Shown one piece after another: positions 37,731 to 46,136 of a stretch of DNA of 64,000 bases. Within the stretch, counting starts at the first letter, position 1, and the number at the start of each line of letters is the position of its first letter. Source of the DNA: Bacteriovorax sp. BSW11_IV (GTDB lineage: Bacteria; Bdellovibrionota; Bacteriovoracia; Bacteriovoracales; Bacteriovoracaceae); NCBI RefSeq assembly GCF_000447755.1, contig NZ_AUNE01000009.1, forward strand, positions 62,001-126,000. Direction: 5' to 3'. Below the pieces are notes generated by a model that saw only the letters and a program-made list of their open reading frames with translations, was not told where the DNA came from and searched no databases. Made by a program: the position numbers and the translations under genes.

Positions 37731-38419
37731 TTTCCTTTTTCCTCTTCAATCTTCTTTTGTAAAGCAGCTCTATCTAAAACAAAAGTAATAATAGAACCTA
37801 GTAATTGATCCATTCCCTGTCCAGACTCTGCCGAAATGAAATGAATTTGTCTTACCCATTTAAACTCTTTGAAAAGAAGTGGCTTAAGCTTATTGAGAGC
37901 GGCCCTTTCGGATTGTTTCTTCAATTTATCTAGCTTGTTAAAAACAACAAAAGTTTCAAACTTCTGTCCCTTTAAATAATCATGAAATTCTTGATCTGAT
38001 TTTTGATTTGGATGTCTCGCATCTTGGATATTAACCATTAATGTATGACGTGAGGCCAATTGGAAAAAATGTCCCATCAACTGATCCCAATTATCTGACA
38101 TATCTTTTGAAACTTTAGCGTGCCCATACCCTGGTAAATCGTAGAAAAAAAGTGGGGGAAGATCATCTTCACTTTTACCTTTTTCGCCAATTTCAAAAGT
38201 AAAAATATTAACTTCGCGCGTTCTTCCTGGTGTCTTTGAAACACGTGCGGCCGCTTTGCCAAAAAGTGAATTTATCGTAGAAGATTTTCCAACATTTGAG
38301 CGTCCAACAAAACTCACTCCAATTGCATTGGGGTTTTCTTGTAACCACTGTTCAAGTTGTTCTGGGTTACTAATTCCATAACGAAATTGAGTGTTCCCTT
38401 TTAATACTTCTAAGGCCAT
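37727..38419 (-). CDS. engB: Ribosome biogenesis GTPase EngB/YsxC
   Basis: A GTPase for 50S subunit assembly, about 230 aa from ATG 38419, which has AAGGA 6 nt upstream; the frame opens 21 codons earlier but those residues are outside the family. G1 GRSNVGKSS, G2/switch I TPGRTREVN, G3 DLPGYGHAKVS, G4 NKLDKL and G5 SAESGQG are present. The C-terminal tail is Lys/Glu-rich. It is convergent with the small helical protein and divergent from the stator-like module. Confidence 0.95.
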   Translation of the reverse strand: MALEVLKGNTQFRYGISNPEQLEQWLQENPNAIGVSFVGRSNVGKSSTINSLFGKAAARVSKTPGRTREVNIFTFEIGEKGKSEDDLPPLFFYDLPGYGHAKVSKDMSDNWDQLMGHFFQLASRHTLMVNIQDARHPNQKSDQEFHDYLKGQKFETFVVFNKLDKLKKQSERAALNKLKPLLFKEFKWVRQIHFISAESGQGMDQLLGSIITFVLDRAALQKKIEEEKGN

Positions 38420-38754
38420 CTTTTTTCCTTCACTAAATTCAAATGTGAAAATCCTTTTCCCATAAATGCTGCTAAAGGTCAAGGAATCTTGATTTATTAA
38501 TAGTTCAAAGGAAAAAACATTGAAAATAAAGAAAGAAGCATTATTTAATTCTAACTAGTTCATATCGCATCATAGAATTTTTAGTGCACAAAAATAGTGG
38601 CAAAAATTGAGAAAATTCAACGCGCTAAAAAATGTTGTTTTTTTCATTTTTTTCAAAAAAAAATTACTCCTATATAGACAAAATTATTAGAGATCAAAAA
38701 TTAGCATTCAAAAAGTAGCTGATATCACTGTAAGTGAGTTTATTTTTACGGCTT
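38420..38754. other. Gene-free AT-rich stretch upstream of the MotB-like operon
   Basis: No ORF with coding character. Contains long A and T runs (around 38640-38665) and AT-rich strings that could hold promoters for both engB and the module, but no hexamer pair stands out. Likely the control region of the divergent transcripts. Confidence 0.5.
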
Positions 38755-38832
38755 AATATATCTGGTGCGAAACCCGAAGCGTGAAATTACAAAGACCCAA
38801 TAAGGGAACTCCAGAAACAGGAACAGGCAATC
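38755..38832 (+). promoter_or_regulatory. GC-richer 5' leader of the MotB-like operon, possibly structured
   Basis: After ~250 bp of AT-rich DNA, the last ~75 nt before ATG 38833 change character. CTGG 38762-38765 can close on CCAG 38811-38814 around an internal CCC-AATAA-GGG hairpin (near 38795-38806), with conserved-looking purine joints (GCGAAACCCGAAGCG). I could not match it to c-di-GMP, SAM, preQ1 or other riboswitch classes. An AGG 6 nt before ATG serves as a weak SD. Confidence 0.3.
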
Positions 38833-40776
38833 ATGGCATTTGACTACGATAAGGCAAAAAGAAAGGCATCTGACTCGTCAGATCACTGGACTTCAAACTC
38901 CGACCTTTTTATGGTTTTGTCAGTTGTATTCTTACTTCTATATGTCGTTGCAAGTGTAAGAAATGGAACGAGCAATATTACACAGGCCGTGCAACTGCAA
39001 CAGATAGCAAGTCAGAAAGAAGATCTTCAAAGACAGTTGCGTGCATACAATGCTTTAAAGAATGAGGCCCTCGAAAAAGACTCTAGTGAAGAAGAAGTGA
39101 AGATGTATCAAGAACTAATGTCAAAACTTGATCTCTTACAAGATGAGACAGATAAGGAAAGAAAAGATCTAGAAAATCAAGCGAAGGCCAATGCTGATAA
39201 AGTCGAAGCACTTAATCAGTACCAACAAATGGTTCGTAATATCATTAATACAAATTTACTCGCTAAGAAAAGAATTGAAAGAAGAGACAAAGTTATTGTT
39301 GAGAAAAAAGAAATTATTACTGAGCAGGTTCAAACGATTAAAGGCCTTGATGAAACAATTCAAGAACAAGCTCAAGATATTGAGGAAAAGGCCAACGTTA
39401 TCGGCCAGAAAGAGCAGTTAATAAGTAAGCAAAATGAAGAAATTGAAGAAAAAGAGAAAGAAATCGCAGAAAGAAAAGTTGCGATTAAAAATTTAGAATC
39501 TGAAGTTGATCAGAAAAAAGAAGTCCTCGCTAAAAATGCACAAAGGATAGATGACTTAAATAGTAAACTTGATGGCAAAATCGTAGAACTTCAAGAACAG
39601 TATAAGAAACAAAATAAAACGGAAGCTGAAATGAGACAGGCCGTTTTAAAACTCAGATTAGCAAGTCGTAATGAAGTTAAAAAACTTAAAGAAGAAAAAG
39701 ATCAAGTTGCAAGTCGTTTGACTAATTTGAACGAGAAACTAGAAGCTGCCAATGTTGAGCTTTCAAGTGCGAGTCGTAAAATCGAAGAACAAGAAAATAG
39801 AAAAGAACAACTTGAAAATGAATTAAAGCAAGCTGAAATCAGCTATCAAAAACAGATGAAAGATCTTGAGAGCGACTTTAATAGTAAAGTGGCATCACAG
39901 AGGGAAGCGCTTGAATCTAAGTTGAATCAAGAAAAAGCAAGCGCTAAAGAGAAGGCCCAGAAGCTTGCAGAATTCAAAGAACAAGCAGCAAAAGAAAGAG
40001 AAAATCTTCAAAGTGCTCTTGGTGAACTGCAAGGGAAAGTTTCAAAAGTTAAAGGTGACTTAAAAGAAATGAGCGAGAAAGCTAAAGAATATGCTGATAA
40101 GCTTGCTGATGCAAAAAAAGATCATGCGAACTATCTTGCTTCTATTTCGCAGCTGAAGTCTGATAAGGAAAACTTATCAGGCGATTTGGAACGAGTTAAA
40201 AAAATTGCGAATGCTAAAAAAGATCTTGCCAATAAAATTGCTGCCAACTTGAAAAAACAAGGTGTGAAAGCAAACGTAGATCCAAAATCAGGTGACGTTA
40301 CTCTTTCATTTGGGGATGAATACTTTGATTCTGGACGTGCCGATTTAAAAGCAAATATGCAAAAGACACTACAGAAGTTCATTCCTGAATATGCCAAGTC
40401 TCTTCTTGAAAATGATGAAATTGCAAAACAGGTTCAGTCTGTAGAAATCGTGGGTTTTTCATCTCCAACTTATAAAGGGAAGTACATTGATCCTCAAAGT
40501 TTAAAGGCTGAGGATAGAGCGGCCCTGAATTATAATTTGGATTTGTCATTTAAAAGAGCAAAGGCAATCTTCACATATATGACTGATACAGAAAAAATGA
40601 ATTATACCTATCAGAAAAAGATTCAACCTTTAATTAAAGTTACAGGTCGAAGTTATCTTGCTGATGGTGTCCAAGGACGAGGAATTGCTTCTGGTATTTC
40701 TCGTAAAGAATATTGCTCAAAATATGATTGTGATAAATCTCAAAAAGTTATCGTTAGATTTAACTTAAAGGACTAA
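38833..40776 (+). CDS. MotB/OmpA-like stator subunit with a very long coiled coil
   Basis: 647 aa. A short basic cytoplasmic N-terminus is followed by a single TM (~25-43: LFMVLSVVFLLLYVVAS) entered by D24, the position of the proton-binding Asp in MotB/ExbD/TolR. Then comes ~420 residues of heptad-like, Glu/Lys/Gln-rich coiled coil (about 50-475). A C-terminal OmpA/MotB-like peptidoglycan-binding domain (~485-647) has DVTLSFGDEYFDSGRADL, VEIVGFSSP and LDLSFKRAKAIFTYM. Ordinary MotB has only a short plug and linker between TM and OmpA domain, so this insert is exceptional. The MotA-like gene follows 6 bp later. By analogy the pair is an ion-driven stator; what it drives is unknown. Confidence 0.8.
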   Translation: MAFDYDKAKRKASDSSDHWTSNSDLFMVLSVVFLLLYVVASVRNGTSNITQAVQLQQIASQKEDLQRQLRAYNALKNEALEKDSSEEEVKMYQELMSKLDLLQDETDKERKDLENQAKANADKVEALNQYQQMVRNIINTNLLAKKRIERRDKVIVEKKEIITEQVQTIKGLDETIQEQAQDIEEKANVIGQKEQLISKQNEEIEEKEKEIAERKVAIKNLESEVDQKKEVLAKNAQRIDDLNSKLDGKIVELQEQYKKQNKTEAEMRQAVLKLRLASRNEVKKLKEEKDQVASRLTNLNEKLEAANVELSSASRKIEEQENRKEQLENELKQAEISYQKQMKDLESDFNSKVASQREALESKLNQEKASAKEKAQKLAEFKEQAAKERENLQSALGELQGKVSKVKGDLKEMSEKAKEYADKLADAKKDHANYLASISQLKSDKENLSGDLERVKKIANAKKDLANKIAANLKKQGVKANVDPKSGDVTLSFGDEYFDSGRADLKANMQKTLQKFIPEYAKSLLENDEIAKQVQSVEIVGFSSPTYKGKYIDPQSLKAEDRAALNYNLDLSFKRAKAIFTYMTDTEKMNYTYQKKIQPLIKVTGRSYLADGVQGRGIASGISRKEYCSKYDCDKSQKVIVRFNLKD

Positions 40777-40782
40777 TATACC

Positions 40783-41883
40783 ATGGGACTACAAGAATTG
40801 ATTCAACAGATGATTGATGGGCTGGTAGCATTTTCTACCGATTTATTACTGCCTTTCATGGCCTTAACATTTCTCTTTGGGGTGACCATGAGATGTCTTA
40901 TTTGGTGGACTCTCAGAAGAGAATATTGGTTTGCAGAGGAATTTCAAAAAAGGGTGTTACGCTTTATCAATAGTGCAGATGATGACAAAGAGCTATCGTT
41001 CTATGTTGTTACAAAAAGGCTGTTAGAAATTACATTTTATGAGGCCTTTGAAATCCGCTCTATTATGAAAAGACGTAATCCAGATGCCATCATGACATGG
41101 GCAGATAGACTCTTTTTAATTCAGCAGGGTGCCGCGAAAATTGTTAACGATACTCTTAAGCAAATTCGTTATATCAAATACGACCGTGAAAAACCTCGTT
41201 TTCTTGAAATAAGTAAAACTGTATTTCAGAACAACCCATGTTTTAATAAAGTTTTTGGTATTATTCCAATTTCAGCTTTCAATGAGTTTTTAAATATTTT
41301 ACCCAATCTTTTTATTGTAGGAGGTATCTTTGGTACTTTCCTAGGAATCATGAAGGCCCTTCCAGAGCTTGGTGGGATGGATCTTGCTGATGTTGAAAAT
41401 AGTCGTGTTGTAATGGATACATTCTTATTGAAAATTTCGTTTTCAATGTCGACTTCAATCATTGGTATTGTCTTGTCTGTTTCAATGACTTTTATGAATA
41501 CATTTTTAAATGCAGAGAAATTATTCATCAACACTGTAGAAGGTTTCGATAACAATCTTAGTATTCTTTGGACAAGATGCTCTCATAACACTTTACCTAA
41601 AAATATTGAAGACTTTGATGAAAATAGAGACCCAATCGAGGTTTTGGCCGAAGATGTAGTTACAAGAGAGTTACAAGTAGAAACAGGTTTTGTACATCTT
41701 AAAAAGCCAATTCAAGGTTGGTGGTTAAAAGACAAAAAAGGGCAGAGACCAGTTCTTGCTGATGAAGAAAAAGAAAAAATTATAAAAGAATACGAAAGTA
41801 CAAAAGAGAATAAGAATCATGATCTTCGTGAAAGTGTTAATGAACAAGAAGAACATGTTGAAAGTGATGAGAAAGTTGCTTAA
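40783..41883 (+). CDS. MotA/TolQ/ExbB-like proton-channel subunit
   Basis: 366 aa. TM1 ~19-41 (LLLPFMALTFLFGVTMRCLIWW), a cytoplasmic section of ~125 residues, TM2 ~171-192 (PNLFIVGGIFGTFLGIM), TM3 ~217-241 (KISFSMSTSIIGIVLSVSMTFM) and a charged ~120-residue C-tail. GxFGTFLGIM and the Ser/Thr of SMSTSIIG are the MotA/TolQ/ExbB signature and look most like the ZorA branch. Three rather than four TMs fits the TolQ/ExbB/ZorA topology. SD AAGGA upstream. Expected to form a pentameric ring around dimers of the upstream MotB-like protein (family knowledge). Confidence 0.82.
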   Translation: MGLQELIQQMIDGLVAFSTDLLLPFMALTFLFGVTMRCLIWWTLRREYWFAEEFQKRVLRFINSADDDKELSFYVVTKRLLEITFYEAFEIRSIMKRRNPDAIMTWADRLFLIQQGAAKIVNDTLKQIRYIKYDREKPRFLEISKTVFQNNPCFNKVFGIIPISAFNEFLNILPNLFIVGGIFGTFLGIMKALPELGGMDLADVENSRVVMDTFLLKISFSMSTSIIGIVLSVSMTFMNTFLNAEKLFINTVEGFDNNLSILWTRCSHNTLPKNIEDFDENRDPIEVLAEDVVTRELQVETGFVHLKKPIQGWWLKDKKGQRPVLADEEKEKIIKEYESTKENKNHDLRESVNEQEEHVESDEKVA

Positions 41884-41906
41884 TTAAGCTTTGCAAAGGA
41901 TGAACT

Positions 41907-44744
41907 TTGGGACAGCAAAAGTTAAAACCATATAGGCTTGTTTCGGATGAAAATGACCAATTAGATCATGAGCTTTTGCCTCATATTCCATCTGATAACT
42001 ACAGAACAAGTTCATCTTTAGAAGAGAGCTATGGTGAATTGAAGAGAATTCGCAAAAGCTTGGAAAAGGAAGAGGGACGTAAAAGCGACCTCCATCTTGA
42101 TCTTGATAAGATTCGTCGCAGTATTGGGCAAAAACGATCTGAATTAAAAATATTAAACGAAAAGAGTAATGCTCAAAATATAGAGTTTTTGAAAATTAAG
42201 AGACTGATAAATGATGAGAGGACTCAGCTTCAGGAGATAAATGAAAAGAAGAATTTATTAAAGGAAGAGCTTGAGAGAATCTCTTTCGATAAAAATGATA
42301 AAGAAACTAAGCTGGGACAACTTAATCTTAGAATCCAGAAATCTGAAGAAGATTATAAAATTAATTTAAATAAACTGAATATAATTGAAGAGCAAAAGAA
42401 ACAGGCCATATCTGAGGCACAGGCGTTAAATAGGGATCTTGACGTCCAAAAGAAGATGTTCACGAACGATTTTGAAACGTTGAAAAGCTCTTTTGATTTT
42501 AAAATTGAGAAATTGGATACTGAATATAAAGAATTAACATATAAAATTTCTGAGAGTAAAAAATATCTAGATGGATTAATCGGTAAGGCGAATGTTTACG
42601 AATCAGAAATAAAAACGTTGTTGAAAAATCAAGAAGGACTAGAAAATTCTAATAACTTAATTCTAGAAACTCAGAATGAGAAAAGACGAAATGTACAAAA
42701 ACTTGAGGATCAAATTGAAAAATCTCAAGGACAACTTCTTTTGTTAAATTCGGAAATAGATGATTTATTGTCGAAAAAGACTGCACTGGGTCAGACTTTG
42801 AAAAATCTGGAATTTGAAGAGGAAAAGCAAAGAAAAAGATTGGCGGAAGAAGAAAAGAAAATTGCAATGGAGCTTGAGTTGCAAAAACTTCGTCATGATT
42901 ATGAGATCGAAAGTCGAATGGAAAATCTTGAGAGAACGCTAAAAGAGAATGAAAAGAATTGGTATAGCGAATTTGAGAGAAGAAAAAGTGCGCTTGAAAG
43001 TGATTACCAGGGACAAAAAAACTATTTAGAGAAAAAACATATAGAAAAGATTTCAGAATTAGAAAGAAAGCAAAATGATATTGTTGATAAGGCCAACAAA
43101 GAGGCCCAGAGAATAATTATAAACTCTCAACAGTTGGCCTTAGAGAAAGAGGCCAAAATTCAAGAAATGTATGTTCGCGCTGGTGAGATTAAGTTAGAGG
43201 CGCAGACTGAAGTCGCTCAAAAAATTGAAGAGGCAAATCGGATCTTTGATGAAAGACGAGGAGAGTCGAATGCGTTACTAGCAAGAGCGCAGGAAGAGTA
43301 TAGAAAGAAATGCAAAGAAGCAGAAACAATAATAAATAGTGCAAAGACCCGTGGTAATGCAATTTTGCAAAAATCAGAAATTCAAAAAAATGAGATCTTA
43401 AAAGAAGCGATTAATGATCGTCATGCTCATGAAAAGAGACTTAGAGATATTGAGCAATCATTTGAAAATGAGTTTAATGAGCAAAAGTATAAATTAAAAA
43501 ACTATATTGCGTATAGAAAAGAAAAAGCAAGAATTGCTAGAGCAAAAAGTATTGATAATGAAAAAGCTAGGATTGAAAAAACTCAAAAACACGCTTTAAT
43601 GAATGTTGAAAAAATGAAAAGGAATGAGTTTAAAAGAATAGCTAAAAAGAGAAATGAAATTTTATATAAAGCTACAGAAGATCTGATCTCTCAAAAGAAT
43701 AAGCTAAGAGAAATGAAAAAGACTGAATTAGAATCGTTCTATAGTGAACGATCTAACTTAATGAGAGAAGCAGAAGAATATAAAAGACAAAAAGAAAAAG
43801 AAGTACATGAGTGGCAACAAGAACAGAGAGACTTAATTGAACAGTTAAAACGAAATCAGATTGAAGAACTTAATATTAAAAAAATGGATTTCGAAAAAGA
43901 GTTCGAGAACAAAATTGGACGAGAGAAAAAAGAATTTGAAAATTTGAAGTCGAAAAAAATCGAACATGTTCATAACTGTGTTTATAATTATATTATCAAC
44001 GAACTCCAAGGGGAACTTAAAGAAATAGATATCGAAAAGAAAAAAGAGATCAAGGCCGGTATCCACGATGTTCTTAAGTCTTCACTAAGTAATGATCCAA
44101 AGAAAATGGCCCGAAGTGCGGGGTTGGAAGTAGACACTAATCAACAAAAAAGTATTGGCAAAATTTTTGTTAAATATTCATCAAGAGTGCTTCCTGTCGC
44201 TTTACTAGGGCTTGTCGCATTCTTTGACTTAGCTGGAATTAGAACAACAACCAAAAATACGATTATGACCTTTCTTGAAAACCGACGCGCAGAGGCCCAA
44301 GTGGTGCAAGATAAAAAGGTGCAAGATTTACAAGAAGTGAGAATCTATAAACCGGATCAAACTCCAGGTTATAAAGTAACATATACTGATAATGTTATCT
44401 TCACTCCAAAATTTCACAGTACGTATGAGAGTGATACTTTTCAGAATGAGTGGATTTTAAGTGTTCATGAATTTATGCTTAGTGAGTTGGAACTTTCGGA
44501 AGAATTTGCCATTAACTTTGTATCTTCAGAGGGGACACTTATTAAAGAGCTTTCAAAGATGAGAAGTGAGCTTGATCCGCGCTTTTTAGAAAGAGGTGTT
44601 GAAAAAATGAGATTAAGGGAGCAGGAATTTATAAACTGGGCGAATCAAGGTTTTGTTAATCAGGAAAACTCAGATAAATTTAATGCTTTTAAGATGAAAT
44701 TTTACGAAGACTTTGTTGTATCAAAGGGGAGCTCGATTGAGTAA
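41907..44744 (+). CDS. Giant coiled-coil inner-membrane protein
   Basis: 945 aa from TTG 41907, which has AAAGGA 6 nt upstream; the ATG at 41900 opens only a short frame. Residues ~35-730 are almost continuous, highly charged coiled coil, followed by a single TM (~760-778: VLPVALLGLVAFFDLAGI) and a ~165-residue C-terminal domain that would lie in the periplasm. The N-terminal coil would be cytoplasmic, on the order of 100 nm if fully extended (0.15 nm per residue). It has no Walker motif, so it is not SMC/Rad50. It starts 23 bp after the MotA-like gene and is followed by a terminator, so the three genes form one operon. It may be a separate cytoplasmic tail or scaffold for the stator (inference). 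Confidence 0.75.
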   Translation: MGQQKLKPYRLVSDENDQLDHELLPHIPSDNYRTSSSLEESYGELKRIRKSLEKEEGRKSDLHLDLDKIRRSIGQKRSELKILNEKSNAQNIEFLKIKRLINDERTQLQEINEKKNLLKEELERISFDKNDKETKLGQLNLRIQKSEEDYKINLNKLNIIEEQKKQAISEAQALNRDLDVQKKMFTNDFETLKSSFDFKIEKLDTEYKELTYKISESKKYLDGLIGKANVYESEIKTLLKNQEGLENSNNLILETQNEKRRNVQKLEDQIEKSQGQLLLLNSEIDDLLSKKTALGQTLKNLEFEEEKQRKRLAEEEKKIAMELELQKLRHDYEIESRMENLERTLKENEKNWYSEFERRKSALESDYQGQKNYLEKKHIEKISELERKQNDIVDKANKEAQRIIINSQQLALEKEAKIQEMYVRAGEIKLEAQTEVAQKIEEANRIFDERRGESNALLARAQEEYRKKCKEAETIINSAKTRGNAILQKSEIQKNEILKEAINDRHAHEKRLRDIEQSFENEFNEQKYKLKNYIAYRKEKARIARAKSIDNEKARIEKTQKHALMNVEKMKRNEFKRIAKKRNEILYKATEDLISQKNKLREMKKTELESFYSERSNLMREAEEYKRQKEKEVHEWQQEQRDLIEQLKRNQIEELNIKKMDFEKEFENKIGREKKEFENLKSKKIEHVHNCVYNYIINELQGELKEIDIEKKKEIKAGIHDVLKSSLSNDPKKMARSAGLEVDTNQQKSIGKIFVKYSSRVLPVALLGLVAFFDLAGIRTTTKNTIMTFLENRRAEAQVVQDKKVQDLQEVRIYKPDQTPGYKVTYTDNVIFTPKFHSTYESDTFQNEWILSVHEFMLSELELSEEFAINFVSSEGTLIKELSKMRSELDPRFLERGVEKMRLREQEFINWANQGFVNQENSDKFNAFKMKFYEDFVVSKGSSIE

Positions 44745-44835
44745 AGCTTCTATACCATTCAGTTAATCTTGATCTTTATTACGAGAATTAACTCCTTAGA
44801 ATACTAAAGAAATTTAGGCATAAGTTTTGAATAAT

Positions 44836-44861
44836 GGCCCTCTAAACGGAGGGCCTTTTTT
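44836..44861 (+). terminator. Rho-independent terminator of the stator-like operon
   Basis: A 7-bp stem GGCCCTC / GAGGGCC (44836-44842 with 44849-44855), a 6-nt loop and six T residues. It ends exactly one base before the ATG of the next reading frame. Confidence 0.85.
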
Positions 44862-46136
44862 ATGAATACAATTATGAAACGATCTCAATCTAGTGAACCT
44901 ATCGCCAAAGGTGGTTTACGTTTTTATGATAAGATGATTATTACACCGGCCTTTGGTCGAAAGAAAGAAATTAGACTTAATCGTACCAAATTTGAAATAA
45001 AGACCTCTCAAGAAGAAACAAAATTTTTGAATAGTTCAATTTCTCTGAAACAAATAGGCAATGAACTTTATGAGTTTGATCTAGAACTTATAAATGATTA
45101 TTCAACAAAATCCTCGGAAGATGCTGGACGATATTTGCTTAGAGTAAAAAGTGAAAAGGCGATTTGACATAATGGAAATTATGTTTTTGAAGCATTTCTC
45201 AAAAGAGGGGATGAAATACATTTTCAATATAATAAAATTACTTTTCAGGATGATTCTGAAGAGCATAATGAAGATTTGCCTTTTAATAAAAATATTATTG
45301 AAAGTAATGTCTCATTACTTCTTGAGGGGGAAACGGGAACTGGTAAGTCTTTTTTGGCCAAGAAAATACATGAAAATAGCAATCTTCTAGGACCTTTCAT
45401 CCATGTGAACTTATCATCTTTTTCATTATCGTTGATTGAAAGTGAGCTCTTTGGGCATTCGAAAGGGGCCTTTACAGGAGCAGTTACTGATAAGATTGGA
45501 GCACTAAGGGAGGCGAACCGAGGGACATTGTTTTTGGATGAGATTGATTCTCTGCCAATTGAAGTTCAAACAAAACTATTGCTCTTTCTTGATTCTGGCC
45601 TAGTCCGTCCAGTTGGAGCAATGAAAGAATATGAAAGTCAGGTTCGTCTCATCTGTGCTTCAGGACAAAATTTAAAAAAACTTGTGGAGCAAGGAAAGAT
45701 GAGAAAAGATTTCTTTTTTAGAATTAGTTCTGGATTCCAATATAGCTTGGCTCCACTACGAAAAGAAAAAGAAAAAATCGCTCAAGTTTGCATGTCCTTT
45801 GCCCAGGACAATAATATACAAGTTGAAAGTAAACTCATTCATTATTATCAAAACTGTGAATGGCCAGGTAATATTCGTCAGCTTATTGGGCATTTACGAA
45901 AAAAAACGATTTCAACCAAGGGAAGAGTTCTTTACTTTGATGAAATAGATCAAAGTCTTGGTCACGATATCGCTGTTAGCAATGAGATTCTTGGAGGAGT
46001 AAAAACACTTAAAGAAGTTCAAACTCAGTATTGTCTTCGTGTTTTTCATGAATGTGGGGAAAAGGTATCAGAGGGGGCCCGGATTCTTGGAATTACTCCT
46101 GCGACCTTGAGAAGCTATTTACGTCAAATTAATTAG
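44862..46136 (+). pseudogene. Sigma-54 activator with FHA-like N-terminus, interrupted by an in-frame TGA
   Basis: One frame of 424 codons is broken only by TGA at 45165-45167 (codon 102). Before it is an FHA-like beta domain (KEIRLNRTKFEIKTS, YEFDLELINDY). After it the same frame continues with the FHA tail pattern (HNGNYVFEAFLKRGDEIHF), then the AAA+ core: Walker A GETGTGKS, GAFTGA loop, LFLDEID, RKDFFFRI, CEWPGNIRQL. A Fis-type HTH follows (VSEGARILGITPATLRSYL). The bases are TGA where a TGG (Trp) or CGA (Arg) would restore the domain. Options: recent nonsense mutation, readthrough, base-calling error, or re-initiation (only a TTG at 45276). The ATG has no SD and abuts a terminator. Confidence 0.75.

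Noticed and set aside
38755-38832. Cyclic-di-GMP (GEMM) riboswitch
   Set aside because: The GCAAACC and ACGCAAAGCC signatures are missing; only generic hairpins are present.
38833-44744. A complete Zorya defence system
   Set aside because: Only ZorA/ZorB-like channel parts are present. No ZorC, ZorD helicase or ZorE nuclease is nearby, and neighbours are housekeeping genes (engB, accA), so defence is not supported.
41907-44744. SMC/Rad50-type ATPase
   Set aside because: Long coiled coils suggested it, but there is no Walker A, signature or Walker B motif, and a TM segment lies near the C-terminus.
44800-44835. Sigma-54 promoter for the activator gene
   Set aside because: GG and GA have the right spacing, but the -12 GC is replaced by GA and the -24 box is imperfect.
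45151-45390. A separate small gene in another frame (GTG 45151, product rich in Lys/Leu/Phe)
   Set aside because: It overlaps the clear continuation of the sigma-54 activator frame, has no family look and no SD.
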